The notes under the pieces: model-generated | The model's database searches: none | The model's input: the letters and a program-made list of their open reading frames with translations, nothing else | What the model was told of the DNA's origin: nothing | Made by a program: the position numbers and the translations under genes | Origin: an uncultured Collinsella sp. | Lineage (GTDB): Bacteria > Actinomycetota > Coriobacteriia > Coriobacteriales > Coriobacteriaceae | Reading direction: 5' to 3' | Length of the DNA stretch: 28,395 nucleotides | NCBI GenBank assembly: GCA_958407465.1 | Contig: CATYIV010000028.1 | Location: 1 to 28,395, forward strand | In this document: positions 8,036 to 15,047 of the stretch, in pieces | Position numbering within the stretch: the stretch's first letter is position 1 | Layout: every line of letters begins with the position of its first letter

Positions 8036-9757
8036 ATGGCGAACGACAGCAAGACATGGCGGTGCGGAAAGTACGAGCTCAGCTTTGACCGTCCGCGCAT
8101 CATGGGCGTCCTCAACGTGACGCCCGATTCGTTCAGCGATGGCGGAGAGCACTTCGACCCCGATGCCGCCATCGAGTACGGCCTGGCGATGCTCGACGCC
8201 GGCGCCGACATCATCGACGTGGGCGGCGAGTCCACACGCCCTGGTTTTACCCCGGTCAACCCCGACGAGGAGGCTCGCCGCGTGCTGCCCGTGGTGCGCG
8301 CGCTGGCCAAGGAGGGCGCCATCGTCTCGATCGACACGCGTCATGTGGCGGTTGCCAAGGCGGCCGTGCGCTGCGGCGCCTCGATCGTCAACGACGTGAC
8401 GGGCTTCACCGATCCCAAGATGGTCGAGTTTGTTAAGACGAGTACCTGCGGCGTCATCGTGATGCATGCCGGCGAGGTCGCCGCGCCCGCTCGCACGCAC
8501 GCAACGGTGCAGCTCGATACCTCGGCAGCGGCGTTTGTTGCCGAGAAGGCGCGCGAGGCGGCTGCCGAGGCCGCGCGTGAGGCCGAGAAGCCGGCTCGCC
8601 GCCGTCGCGGCAAGTTGCTGGGCGAGCCTAAGCCGGAGGCCAAGCTTCCGGGCGGCGTGGTGCAGCCCTCGTTGCCGTTTGGCGAACCGGAGCCCACGTC
8701 CGAGCCTGCAAGCGAGCAGGAGACGCCGGCCGCCGAGCAGGCTGCCGCCGCCGAGACCGTCGCGCCCGCGCCCGAGGCCGCATCGGAGTCCAATGACCGC
8801 CTGGCCGCCATGATGCGCCGCAGTGCCCGCCGTGAGGAGGCCTATGTGCCCACCTCGCAGCTCCGCCGCTTTATCCTGCCCGATTCGGCGCCCATCATGC
8901 GCCGCGTCATGGGCTTTCTGTCTGACCAGGCCCGCACGCTCATCCATGCCGGCGTGTCGCGCGACCGCATCTGCATCGATCCTGGCCCGGGCTTTGGTAA
9001 GTCGGCTAACGAGGCCATCGTCATCCAGCGCGAGACTGCCAAGATGGCGTCGCTGGGCTATCCGCTCATGTGCGCCGTGTCGCGCAAGCGCTTTGTGGGT
9101 GCCGTCTCGGGCGTGACCGAGGCCGCCGAGCGCGATGCCGCCACGTTTGGCGTGTGCCTGGGCGCCATCCAGGCCGGTGCCAACATCGTGCGCGTGCACG
9201 ACGTCGCGGGCTTTGCGCAGTTTCTGAACGGTTACTGGGCCGTCGCCAAGCCGCAGCCGCGCCGTGCGTTTGTGGCCGTGGGCTCCAACCTGGGGCATCG
9301 TTGCGACAACATCCGCGCCGCGCGCGAGATGATCGCCGAGATTCCACTCACCTGCGTGTCCAACTCCTCCAAGATTTACGAGAGCGAGCCGGCCTACGAG
9401 ACGCGCCAGGACGTGTTTGCCAACGCCGTCATCGAGATCAAGACCGAGCTGGCGCCGCTGGTGCTGCTCGACGAGCTCATGAAGATCGAGGCCGAGCTTG
9501 GGCGCGACCGCTCCAAAAAGGCCAAGGCCAACGGTCCGCGCACCATCGACCTGGACCTGCTGTGGATGGACGGCGAGACTCACGGCGGCAAAAAGCTGCG
9601 CCTGCCGCATCCTCTCATTGGCGAGCGCGACTTTGTGCTGGTGCCGCTCGAGGACCTGATGCACGACCCGCCGCGGTTCTTCCGCTACAACGGTGTCGAG
9701 GTCAAGGAGCCCGAGGACCGCGTGGGCCATATCGTGGGCGAATTGGGGCGTATGTAG
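8036..9757 (+). CDS. folP-folK: Fused dihydropteroate synthase / 6-hydroxymethyl-7,8-dihydropterin pyrophosphokinase
   Basis: Carries two consecutive folate steps on one 573-residue chain: pyrophosphorylation of hydroxymethyl-dihydropterin (FolK) and condensation with p-aminobenzoate (FolP). The DHPS part has MGVLNVTPDSFSDGG near 22, DVGGESTRPGF, the SIDTR and NDVTG motifs, DPGPGFGKS, and a SRKRFVG motif. The HPPK part starts near 409 with FVAVGSNLGHR and has GPRTIDLDLLW. Oddly, about 135 residues of Ala/Glu/Pro/Arg-rich low-complexity sequence (about 147-282) interrupt the DHPS domain just after the MHAG loop. The ATG at 8036 lies 6 bases after AGGAGG; an ATG at 8030 is too close to it. The stop directly abuts the next gene. 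Confidence 0.94.
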   Translation: MANDSKTWRCGKYELSFDRPRIMGVLNVTPDSFSDGGEHFDPDAAIEYGLAMLDAGADIIDVGGESTRPGFTPVNPDEEARRVLPVVRALAKEGAIVSIDTRHVAVAKAAVRCGASIVNDVTGFTDPKMVEFVKTSTCGVIVMHAGEVAAPARTHATVQLDTSAAAFVAEKAREAAAEAAREAEKPARRRRGKLLGEPKPEAKLPGGVVQPSLPFGEPEPTSEPASEQETPAAEQAAAAETVAPAPEAASESNDRLAAMMRRSARREEAYVPTSQLRRFILPDSAPIMRRVMGFLSDQARTLIHAGVSRDRICIDPGPGFGKSANEAIVIQRETAKMASLGYPLMCAVSRKRFVGAVSGVTEAAERDAATFGVCLGAIQAGANIVRVHDVAGFAQFLNGYWAVAKPQPRRAFVAVGSNLGHRCDNIRAAREMIAEIPLTCVSNSSKIYESEPAYETRQDVFANAVIEIKTELAPLVLLDELMKIEAELGRDRSKKAKANGPRTIDLDLLWMDGETHGGKKLRLPHPLIGERDFVLVPLEDLMHDPPRFFRYNGVEVKEPEDRVGHIVGELGRM

Positions 9758-10459
9758 ATGATCGAGATGAATGCTGTTGTCGCCGGTACCGAGCTTGACG
9801 CCGCGCGCGACGCGGGCCGCGAGGGTGCGTCCGCGGGCTGGTGCGCTTGGAGCGCGGGCGATGCTTCGCTGACGTTTTCGCTGATCGTGCGCCCGGACGT
9901 GAACATGCATGCCTTCCACGGCCTGCCGTTTGTGGCTGCGATGGGCATGATGGACGCGCTCGTGGGTACGGCTTCGACGCCGGGGTTGGGCCTTGCCGGT
10001 AAGGTGGGTATCCAGTGGCCGAGCGATATCGTGTGCGGTGCGCCTGCGTTTGAGACGTCGCTCGCGCGTGTTGCCGTGAACGGCGGTGCCGCTGCTGCGG
10101 GCATGTTCGGTGCCGTGACGGTGGATATTGAGCGTTCGGCGCTGGGCGAGCTTGGTGTGGACGTGGCTGACGAAGCGCTGGTCGAGACGCTGGCCGCCGC
10201 CGTGCTGGCCCGCGTGGACGCTTGGGCGGTTGTTGCCAACACGCCGCAAGGCGCCGCAGGGCCGCTGGCTCCCGTGCTGGGCGAGTACTTCGACATGGTG
10301 CCGCTGCTGGGCCGCCAAGTTGCGGCGGTGTCGCCCAACGGCCTGCCGCTTGCGGTCGGTGTGTTTGCAGGCCTGGACATCTGGGGCCGCGCGACCATTA
10401 AGACCGATGCCGGCGAGCAGGAGTTTCCGCCCGAGGCCGTACGAATTCGCGGGCTGTAG
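9758..10459 (+). CDS. Degenerate biotin-protein-ligase-like protein
   Basis: The 233-residue product resembles the catalytic and C-terminal parts of BirA-type biotin ligases. It has a segment like SLIVRP...GLPFVAAMGMMDAL, then VGIQWPSDIV where ligases have a KWPND motif, and a C-terminal SH3-like tail around LLGRQVAAVSPNG...GVFAGLD. It lacks the N-terminal DNA-binding domain. The glycine/arginine-rich biotinyl-AMP loop (GRGRRGR type) is not recognisable, the KWPND Lys is Gln, and the KLAGI lysine is absent. It is therefore probably catalytically altered or inactive. The start ATG immediately follows the folP-folK stop, so the two are translationally coupled. The assignment rests on fold-level resemblance and is moderate. 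Confidence 0.6.
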   Translation: MIEMNAVVAGTELDAARDAGREGASAGWCAWSAGDASLTFSLIVRPDVNMHAFHGLPFVAAMGMMDALVGTASTPGLGLAGKVGIQWPSDIVCGAPAFETSLARVAVNGGAAAAGMFGAVTVDIERSALGELGVDVADEALVETLAAAVLARVDAWAVVANTPQGAAGPLAPVLGEYFDMVPLLGRQVAAVSPNGLPLAVGVFAGLDIWGRATIKTDAGEQEFPPEAVRIRGL

Positions 10460-10498
10460 CGCGGGGCGTTCGCGCCCAAAGATAGACATGACAACAAG

Positions 10499-10528
10499 AC
10501 CCTCCTCGGCCTGTGCCGGGGAGGGTTT
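10499..10528 (+). terminator. Terminator of the folate operon
   Basis: ACCCTCCTCGGC (10499-10510) pairs with GCCGGGGAGGGT (10515-10526) through 12 pairs including one T-G, with a 4-base CTGT loop. Only a short TTT follows, so efficiency is uncertain. Confidence 0.7.
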
Positions 10529-10557
10529 CGCCTATCTGGGGAATGGGTTGCCAGCGC

Positions 10558-10600
10558 CCTATTCCTCAAAACTGAAAATTTTTCGATTTTGAGGAATAGG
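10558..10600. repeat. Near-perfect intergenic palindrome, 14-bp arms
   Basis: CCTATTCCTCAAAA (10558-10571) is perfectly complementary to 10587-10600, and the AT-rich centre can pair further as GAAA/TTTC. It lies between the convergent folate operon and coaX. It may be a bidirectional terminator, since A and T runs flank the centre, or a REP-like element. Confidence 0.7.
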
Positions 10601-10657
10601 CTTGGCGAGCCTTTGCGGGGACTGTGGCATCGGGCGTGCTCGACTTAAGCCCCTGTC

Positions 10658-11431
10658 CTACCCTAGCTCCTGCATGCGGCGGTAGATTTCGCAGATGCCT
10701 TTGATGGTGAGCTGTCCGTCGACCACATCGAAGGCATCGGTCGAATCGGCGACGATGCTGGCGAGACCGCCCGTGGCGATAACGGTGGCATCCTCGCGGC
10801 CCAGCTCGCGCTTCATGCGCGCGACCAGGCCCTCGGCCATGGCGGCGGCGCCCGTTACGGCGCCGACCTTGATGCATTCCTCGGTGTCGCGGCCGATGGC
10901 GTGCTCGGGTGCCTCGAGCGGCACGCTGGCGAGCTTGGCGGCACGGGCGGCAAGCGCGTCCATGGAGATGCGGATGCCCGGCGCGATCGCTCCGCCAATG
11001 TAATAACCGTCCTCATCGATGACGTCGATATTGGTCGCGGTGCCAAAGTCCACCACGATTGCCGGCGCGCCGTAGAAAGTCTCGGCCGCAACGGCGTTGG
11101 CGACGCGATCGGCACCTACGGCCTGGGGGCGCGCCGCGCGCAGCTTGGTCACCGCGGCCGTCTGCGGCCCGATGACGATGGCGTCCGCGGCAATGCGGTC
11201 GGCCACGGCGTGCCACTCGCGCGAGAGCTGCGGCACCACGCCCGCAAAGGCGATTGCGTCGACCGCATCGAGCGAAAGGCCGTACATCTTAAAGAAACCC
11301 ATCAGGCGCACGTGGATCTCGTCGGCGGTATAGGAGCGGTCGGTGGGCATACGCCACGACTGCACCAGCTCGTCTCCGTCAAACAGGCCCATGGCCGTCT
11401 GCGTGTTTCCCATATCGATAGCGAGCAGCAT
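10658..11431 (-). CDS. coaX: Type III pantothenate kinase
   Basis: Phosphorylates pantothenate, the first step of coenzyme A synthesis; a cytosolic ASKHA-fold enzyme. The 257-residue product has the N-terminal ATP-binding AIDMGNTQTAMGLF, the GADRVANAVAA motif, the DFGTATNIDVI motif, GGAIAPGIRISMDAL, and TGGLAS near the C-terminus, all family hallmarks. The frame is open much further upstream, to 11809 and through the tRNA, but the ATG at 11431 has a GGGAG site 5 bases upstream and starts the domain exactly. It is monocistronic and faces the folate operon. In many bacteria coaX sits beside birA, and here a birA-like gene is the convergent neighbour. Confidence 0.95.
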   Translation of the reverse strand: MLLAIDMGNTQTAMGLFDGDELVQSWRMPTDRSYTADEIHVRLMGFFKMYGLSLDAVDAIAFAGVVPQLSREWHAVADRIAADAIVIGPQTAAVTKLRAARPQAVGADRVANAVAAETFYGAPAIVVDFGTATNIDVIDEDGYYIGGAIAPGIRISMDALAARAAKLASVPLEAPEHAIGRDTEECIKVGAVTGAAAMAEGLVARMKRELGREDATVIATGGLASIVADSTDAFDVVDGQLTIKGICEIYRRMQELG

Positions 11432-11567
11432 GTCTACTCCCAGTGTTGGCATAAAAGGACGCGCACCATTGTATACGCGCCGTCGACGGCGCTCGGCTGC
11501 GATTCGTTTACGGTGATAGGGGCTGAGAGGTTTAAATATGAAGGAATTATGCTCTACGAGATTTTCC

Positions 11568-11596
11568 TTGCCGTTTACCGAACTCCCGCGTAATAT
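11568..11596 (+). promoter_or_regulatory. Promoter of the initiator tRNA
   Basis: TTGCCG (11568-11573) and TAATAT (11591-11596) are separated by exactly 17 bases and end 31 bases before the tRNA. Spacing and position are what is expected for a sigma-70-type promoter. Confidence 0.6.
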
Positions 11597-11627
11597 TCTT
11601 TCTTGCGCACATGAGGCGCCCAGACAT

Positions 11628-11704
11628 TGCGGGGTGGAGCAGTCTGGTAGCTCGCCGGGCTCATAACCCGGAGGTCGTAGGTTCAAATCCTGCCCCCGCG
11701 ACCA
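11628..11704 (+). tRNA. Initiator tRNA-fMet (CAT)
   Basis: A 77-nt cloverleaf with encoded CCA (11702-11704). The anticodon loop CTCATAA gives CAT. The anticodon stem carries three consecutive G-C pairs (GGG/CCC) and the D stem has an A11-T24 pair, both marks of bacterial initiators rather than elongator Met tRNA. The T arm is GTAGG-TTCAAAT-CCTGC. Position 1 is T opposite G72, where the usual initiator has a C1-A72 mismatch. Confidence 0.95.
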
Positions 11705-11713
11705 AGAACTTGC

Positions 11714-11743
11714 AGCTCGTCGGCCTAGCCGGCGAGCTTTTTT
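11714..11743 (+). terminator. Terminator of the tRNA gene
   Basis: AGCTCGTCGGC (11714-11724) pairs with GCCGGCGAGCT (11728-11738) around a CTA loop, and is followed by a run of T to 11743. It begins 10 bases after the CCA. Confidence 0.9.
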
Positions 11744-11793
11744 GTTATTCCGGGACCGTGTTCTCGGTCCAATTCTTGGCCTCTCAAACAAAA

Positions 11794-11848
11794 TCTCGAT
11801 CTGTAACATCTAGACCCGATTTAGGCGGCTAGGTGTTACAGATCGAGA
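11794..11848. repeat. Intergenic inverted repeat, 20-bp arms
   Basis: Arms 11794-11813 and 11829-11848 pair over 20 positions (15 perfect outer pairs, then one T-G, then CTAG/CTAG) around a 15-base loop. It sits between the tRNA terminator and the flavin reductase gene. A and T runs flank both sides, so it could terminate in either direction or be a mobile REP-like element. Confidence 0.7.
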
Positions 11849-11990
11849 AAAACCCGCTGTTGGGCTCATCCCATCCACCTGCCGGCACCTGATATTCGCC
11901 GATTTCCGTTGCGCTGCTGTATTCCCATGCCATATCCTCTAGACAACTACGTGGCATCATCGCCGCCGCGCCTACAAGAGAGGAATGTCC

Positions 11991-14021
11991 ATGACCACAC
12001 CTGCATCCAAGCTGCTCCAGCCCATTACGGTTGGCCCCCTTGAGCTCAAGAACCGCATTATGTTTCCGCCGCTGACCACCGGCTACGAGGAGCGTGACGG
12101 TTCCATCGGCGAGCGCAGCCTGGCTTTTTACGAGCGCTTGGCCCGTGGCGGCGTGAGCTACATCGTCATCGGCGACGTCGCTCCCGTCATGACCGCAAGC
12201 CCCACGCCCAAGCTGGCAACCGACGCCCAGATCCCCACGTTTAAGGCGCTGGCCGACGCCGTCCACAAGCACGGCGCCAAGGTCGCGCTGCAGCTGTTCC
12301 ACCCCGAGTACGATGTGCCCGGTGTCGGCCGCATGGTCATGGGATCCATGGCCGCCGCCAAGGCCGCGCAGGAGGCCAAGGCCGCCGGCGACGAGGAGAC
12401 CTTTGCCGCCAAGATGGCCGAGTCCAACGAGATCCGCAACCAGGCCTACGCCAAGCTGCATCACGACATGCAGCACTTTGTGAACGAGGCGAGCGTAGAG
12501 CAGCTCACCCAGATCAAGGAGGCCATCGCTGCCTCGGCCGCTCGCGCACAGCAGGCCGGGATCGACGCCATCGAGGTCCACGGCGACCGCTTGGTGGGTT
12601 CGCTGTGCTCGGCCATCCTCAACCAGCGCGCCGACGAGTACGGCGGCTCGTTCGAGAACCGCGTCCGCTACGCGCTGGAGGTCGTCGCCGCCATTAAGGA
12701 AGCCGCGCCGCAGCTGATGGTGGAGTACAAGCTCCCCGTGATCATGGAGAACCCCGACGGCACGCCGCGCGGCAAGGGTGGCCTGCAGCCCGACGAGGCC
12801 TGCGAGTTTGCCAAGCTGCTCGAGGGCGCGGGCATCGATATGATTCAGGTCGCACAGGCCAACCACACCGGCAACATGGGCGACACCATTCCGCCCATGG
12901 GCGCCATGCCCTACAACTGGACGCTGCCCGTGGCCGAGCGCGTCAAGGCCCTGGTCTCCGTGCCGGTGGCAACCGTCGGCCGCGTTGTCTCGGTTGAGGC
13001 CGGCGAGAAGATTCTGGAAGACGGCGCGGCCGATATCATCGCCTATGGCCGCTCGCTCATGTGCGACCCCGACATTGCGCTGAAGGCCGCCACGGGTGAG
13101 CCCATCCGCGAGTGCCTCAACTGCAACAAGGGCTGCGTCGACGCGATTCAAAATCGCAAGTACATCTCGTGCGTGCTCAATGCCGAGAACGGCGACGAGG
13201 CGACCATCGCCATTAAGCCGGGCGAGGGCGACAAGAAGATCGCCGTGGTGGGCGGCGGCATCGCCGGCCTGGAGGCCGCACGCGTGGCGGCCAAGCGCGG
13301 CTACGACGTGACCATCTACGAGGCGAGCGATCACTTGGGCGGCCAGATTGTGCTGGCGGCTGCGCCTCCGCGCAAGGACGAGATCATGCGCTCGGTCGAG
13401 TACTACGAGAAGATTCTGCCTGGCCTGGGCGTGAAGGTCGAGCTCAACCACGTCGCTAGCCCCGCGGACCTCAACGCCGCCGATGCCGCGATTGTGGCTG
13501 TGGGCGCGCACGACGTGGTCATCCCCGTTCCGGGTGGCGACTCGGACAAGGTCGTCTCGAGCTGGGACGTGCTGGCCGGCAAGGTGGAGCTCAGCGGCCG
13601 CGTCGCCGTCATTGGCGGTGGCCTGGTGGGCACCGAGACCGCCGAGTATCTGCTGCAGCACGGCTGCGAGGTGGCGATCGTGGAGATGCTCGACAAGATT
13701 GCCGCGGGCGAGTCCGAGACCATTCTGCCGCTGATTATGAGCGACTTTGCCGAGCACAACGTGGAGCAGCACGTGAAGACCCGCCTGACCGCCATTACCG
13801 ACGAGGGCGTGGAGGCTGTTCGCACCACCGAGGACGGCGCCGAGGAGCCGGTGAAGATCGCCTGCGATTACGTGGTGATGGCCGTGGGCTCCAAGGCCAA
13901 CGCGTTTGACCTGGATGGCGTGACGGTGCCCGTGACCTGCGTGGGCGACTGCTCGGGTGAGCGCACCGCCGACATTGCGAGCGCCATTCGCACGGCGTAT
14001 CACGCGGCCAACGAGCTGTAG
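11991..14021 (+). CDS. NADH:flavin oxidoreductase, Old Yellow Enzyme/FAD/4Fe-4S type (2,4-dienoyl-CoA reductase-like)
   Basis: Likely reduces an activated C=C bond of an unidentified substrate with electrons from NAD(P)H passed through FAD, a 4Fe-4S cluster and FMN. The 676-residue chain has an N-terminal FMN TIM barrel with KNRIMFPPLTTGY near 20 and RADEYGGSFENR near 215. The cluster motif CLNCNKGC has cysteines at 375, 378 and 382, with a fourth at about 394. Two dinucleotide folds follow: VVGGGIAGLEAA near 420 and VIGGGLVGTETAEYL near 539. The barrel segment EVHGDRLVGS departs from the usual HGAHGYL. The start at 11991 is preferred over 11985 because of spacing from AGAGAGGA. Family members include FadH and bile-acid BaiCD/BaiH; the substrate cannot be told here. 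It stands alone between hairpins. Confidence 0.88.
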   Translation: MTTPASKLLQPITVGPLELKNRIMFPPLTTGYEERDGSIGERSLAFYERLARGGVSYIVIGDVAPVMTASPTPKLATDAQIPTFKALADAVHKHGAKVALQLFHPEYDVPGVGRMVMGSMAAAKAAQEAKAAGDEETFAAKMAESNEIRNQAYAKLHHDMQHFVNEASVEQLTQIKEAIAASAARAQQAGIDAIEVHGDRLVGSLCSAILNQRADEYGGSFENRVRYALEVVAAIKEAAPQLMVEYKLPVIMENPDGTPRGKGGLQPDEACEFAKLLEGAGIDMIQVAQANHTGNMGDTIPPMGAMPYNWTLPVAERVKALVSVPVATVGRVVSVEAGEKILEDGAADIIAYGRSLMCDPDIALKAATGEPIRECLNCNKGCVDAIQNRKYISCVLNAENGDEATIAIKPGEGDKKIAVVGGGIAGLEAARVAAKRGYDVTIYEASDHLGGQIVLAAAPPRKDEIMRSVEYYEKILPGLGVKVELNHVASPADLNAADAAIVAVGAHDVVIPVPGGDSDKVVSSWDVLAGKVELSGRVAVIGGGLVGTETAEYLLQHGCEVAIVEMLDKIAAGESETILPLIMSDFAEHNVEQHVKTRLTAITDEGVEAVRTTEDGAEEPVKIACDYVVMAVGSKANAFDLDGVTVPVTCVGDCSGERTADIASAIRTAYHAANEL

Positions 14022-14096
14022 TTGAACATCGCGGCCAGGCGGGGCGGTAGCACGGATCCGTCTCGCCCGGCTGTGCCCCGTCGGGTGTCAACCGGT

Positions 14097-14133
14097 GCGG
14101 GGCCTGCAAGCGCAGCAGGTCCCGCCCTTTTTG
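14097..14133 (+). terminator. Terminator of the flavin reductase gene
   Basis: GCGGGGCCTGC (14097-14107) pairs with GCAGGTCCCGC (14115-14125) with one G-T pair and a 7-base loop, followed by CCTTTTTG. Confidence 0.9.
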
Positions 14134-14461
14134 TTTTGCTCCGGTGGATAGCAATGCGAGGTAATCATGAGGAGTGAGGACGTCTACTGCCTTGCGGATC
14201 ACTCAAAATTATTGGGGGAGGGGTTAATAACCATATCCTCTATATCAAAGGACATAAAGAGATGCCAATTTTGTTGACAAGCGAATGACGATTAGCTGCG
14301 AGTCAGCTACCAGCGTAAATAATCGATAAAGAAATGTCGTAATTTGGTGCCAAATGCCCAGATAACGCCGCGTCTATTTTAATTAACTGCTTTGAGCAAA
14401 CAGTAAAATGCTACTATCTAACTTGCACGTAAGAAAGCAGATTAACGGTTAAGGCTAAGAA
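14134..14461. other. AT-rich intergenic region with two palindromes
   Basis: About 330 bases without a gene, clearly richer in A+T than its surroundings. Two operator-like palindromes are visible: TAGCTG-CGAGT-CAGCTA (14293-14309) and ATTTGG-TG-CCAAAT (14342-14355). They lie upstream of a promoter-like pair at 14392-14420. No open frame or RNA gene was recognised. Confidence 0.55.
14392..14420 (+). promoter_or_regulatory. Probable promoter of the helix-turn-helix gene
   Basis: TTGAGC (14392-14397) and TATCTA (14415-14420) are 17 bases apart, 41 bases before the GTG start of the next gene. Confidence 0.55.
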
Positions 14462-14866
14462 GTGGCAGGTATGTCGGAAGCAACTAGGACTCGCACGCAT
14501 GCGCCCGAGGTTAGGCAGCGCGCCGTCGAGATCCTCCAAGAGGGGGTCGGTCATCGCGCCCTCGCCGCGGAGCTTGGCATTCCCCAGGCCACGGCTCGTC
14601 AGTGGGCCCGCGCGTATGCCGTGGGCGGTGCCGACGCCGTTCTCAATGCCGGTTCGCATCATCACACCTACTCGTACGACGTAAAGCTCGCTGTGGTTAA
14701 GGACCGTCTGGAAAACGGCTTGACGGTTCGCGAGGCCATGATCAAGCACAAGATTCCCAGCGAGTCTTCGGTCAAGGCTTGGTGCCGTCAGCACCGCGAG
14801 AGCGGTGAGGCCGCACTGGTCGATAAGCCGCGCGGTCGCAAGCCGCGCGTTAAAAAGGCGGAATAG
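14462..14866 (+). CDS. Orphan double helix-turn-helix protein (transposase-OrfA-like)
   Basis: A 134-residue basic protein with two helix-turn-helix-like segments. One is at about 18-50 (RALAAELGIPQATARQWAR); the other is at about 70-108 (LTVREAMIKHKIPSESSVKAW). A basic tail KPRGRKPRVKKAE follows. This resembles the DNA-binding OrfA part of IS3-type transposases, but no OrfB, terminal repeats or target duplication were seen. It may be a domesticated regulator or nucleoid-binding protein. The GTG at 14462 has AAGG 7 bases upstream; the ATG at 14471 is an alternative start. It has its own promoter and terminator and ends 181 bases before the hydrogenase operon. A role in regulating that operon is only a positional guess. 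Confidence 0.7.
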   Translation: MAGMSEATRTRTHAPEVRQRAVEILQEGVGHRALAAELGIPQATARQWARAYAVGGADAVLNAGSHHHTYSYDVKLAVVKDRLENGLTVREAMIKHKIPSESSVKAWCRQHRESGEAALVDKPRGRKPRVKKAE

Positions 14867-14878
14867 CAAACGGGATGG

Positions 14879-14901
14879 TGCGCCCACAGGGGCGCATTTT
14901 T
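14879..14901 (+). terminator. Terminator of the helix-turn-helix gene
   Basis: TGCGCCC (14879-14885) pairs with GGGCGCA (14890-14896) around ACAG, followed by TTTTT. Confidence 0.92.
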
Positions 14902-15047
14902 CTTGCCGCCCCTCTGCTCCAATGCGGACAGACTCCTTACCCCGCACGTACAAAACTCCCCAGTTGACCGAAAACCCGCCGCCGCTACTCCTCAATTGAG
15001 CTATAACGTTAAACAATTGCAGCGTTTTTGCATGGGGGAGTGATGGT

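Noticed and set aside
7937..10489. An 850-residue antisense frame across folP-folK and the biotin-ligase-like gene
   Set aside because: Composition is Arg/His/Gly-rich as expected from reading the complement of GC3-rich genes; no motif was seen.
11829..14003. A 724-residue antisense frame opposite the flavin reductase
   Set aside because: Same artefact. The sense frame has intact FMN, Fe-S and FAD motifs.
14462..14866. An active IS3-type insertion sequence
   Set aside because: No OrfB with a DDE domain, no terminal inverted repeats and no target duplication were seen; the gene has its own promoter and terminator.
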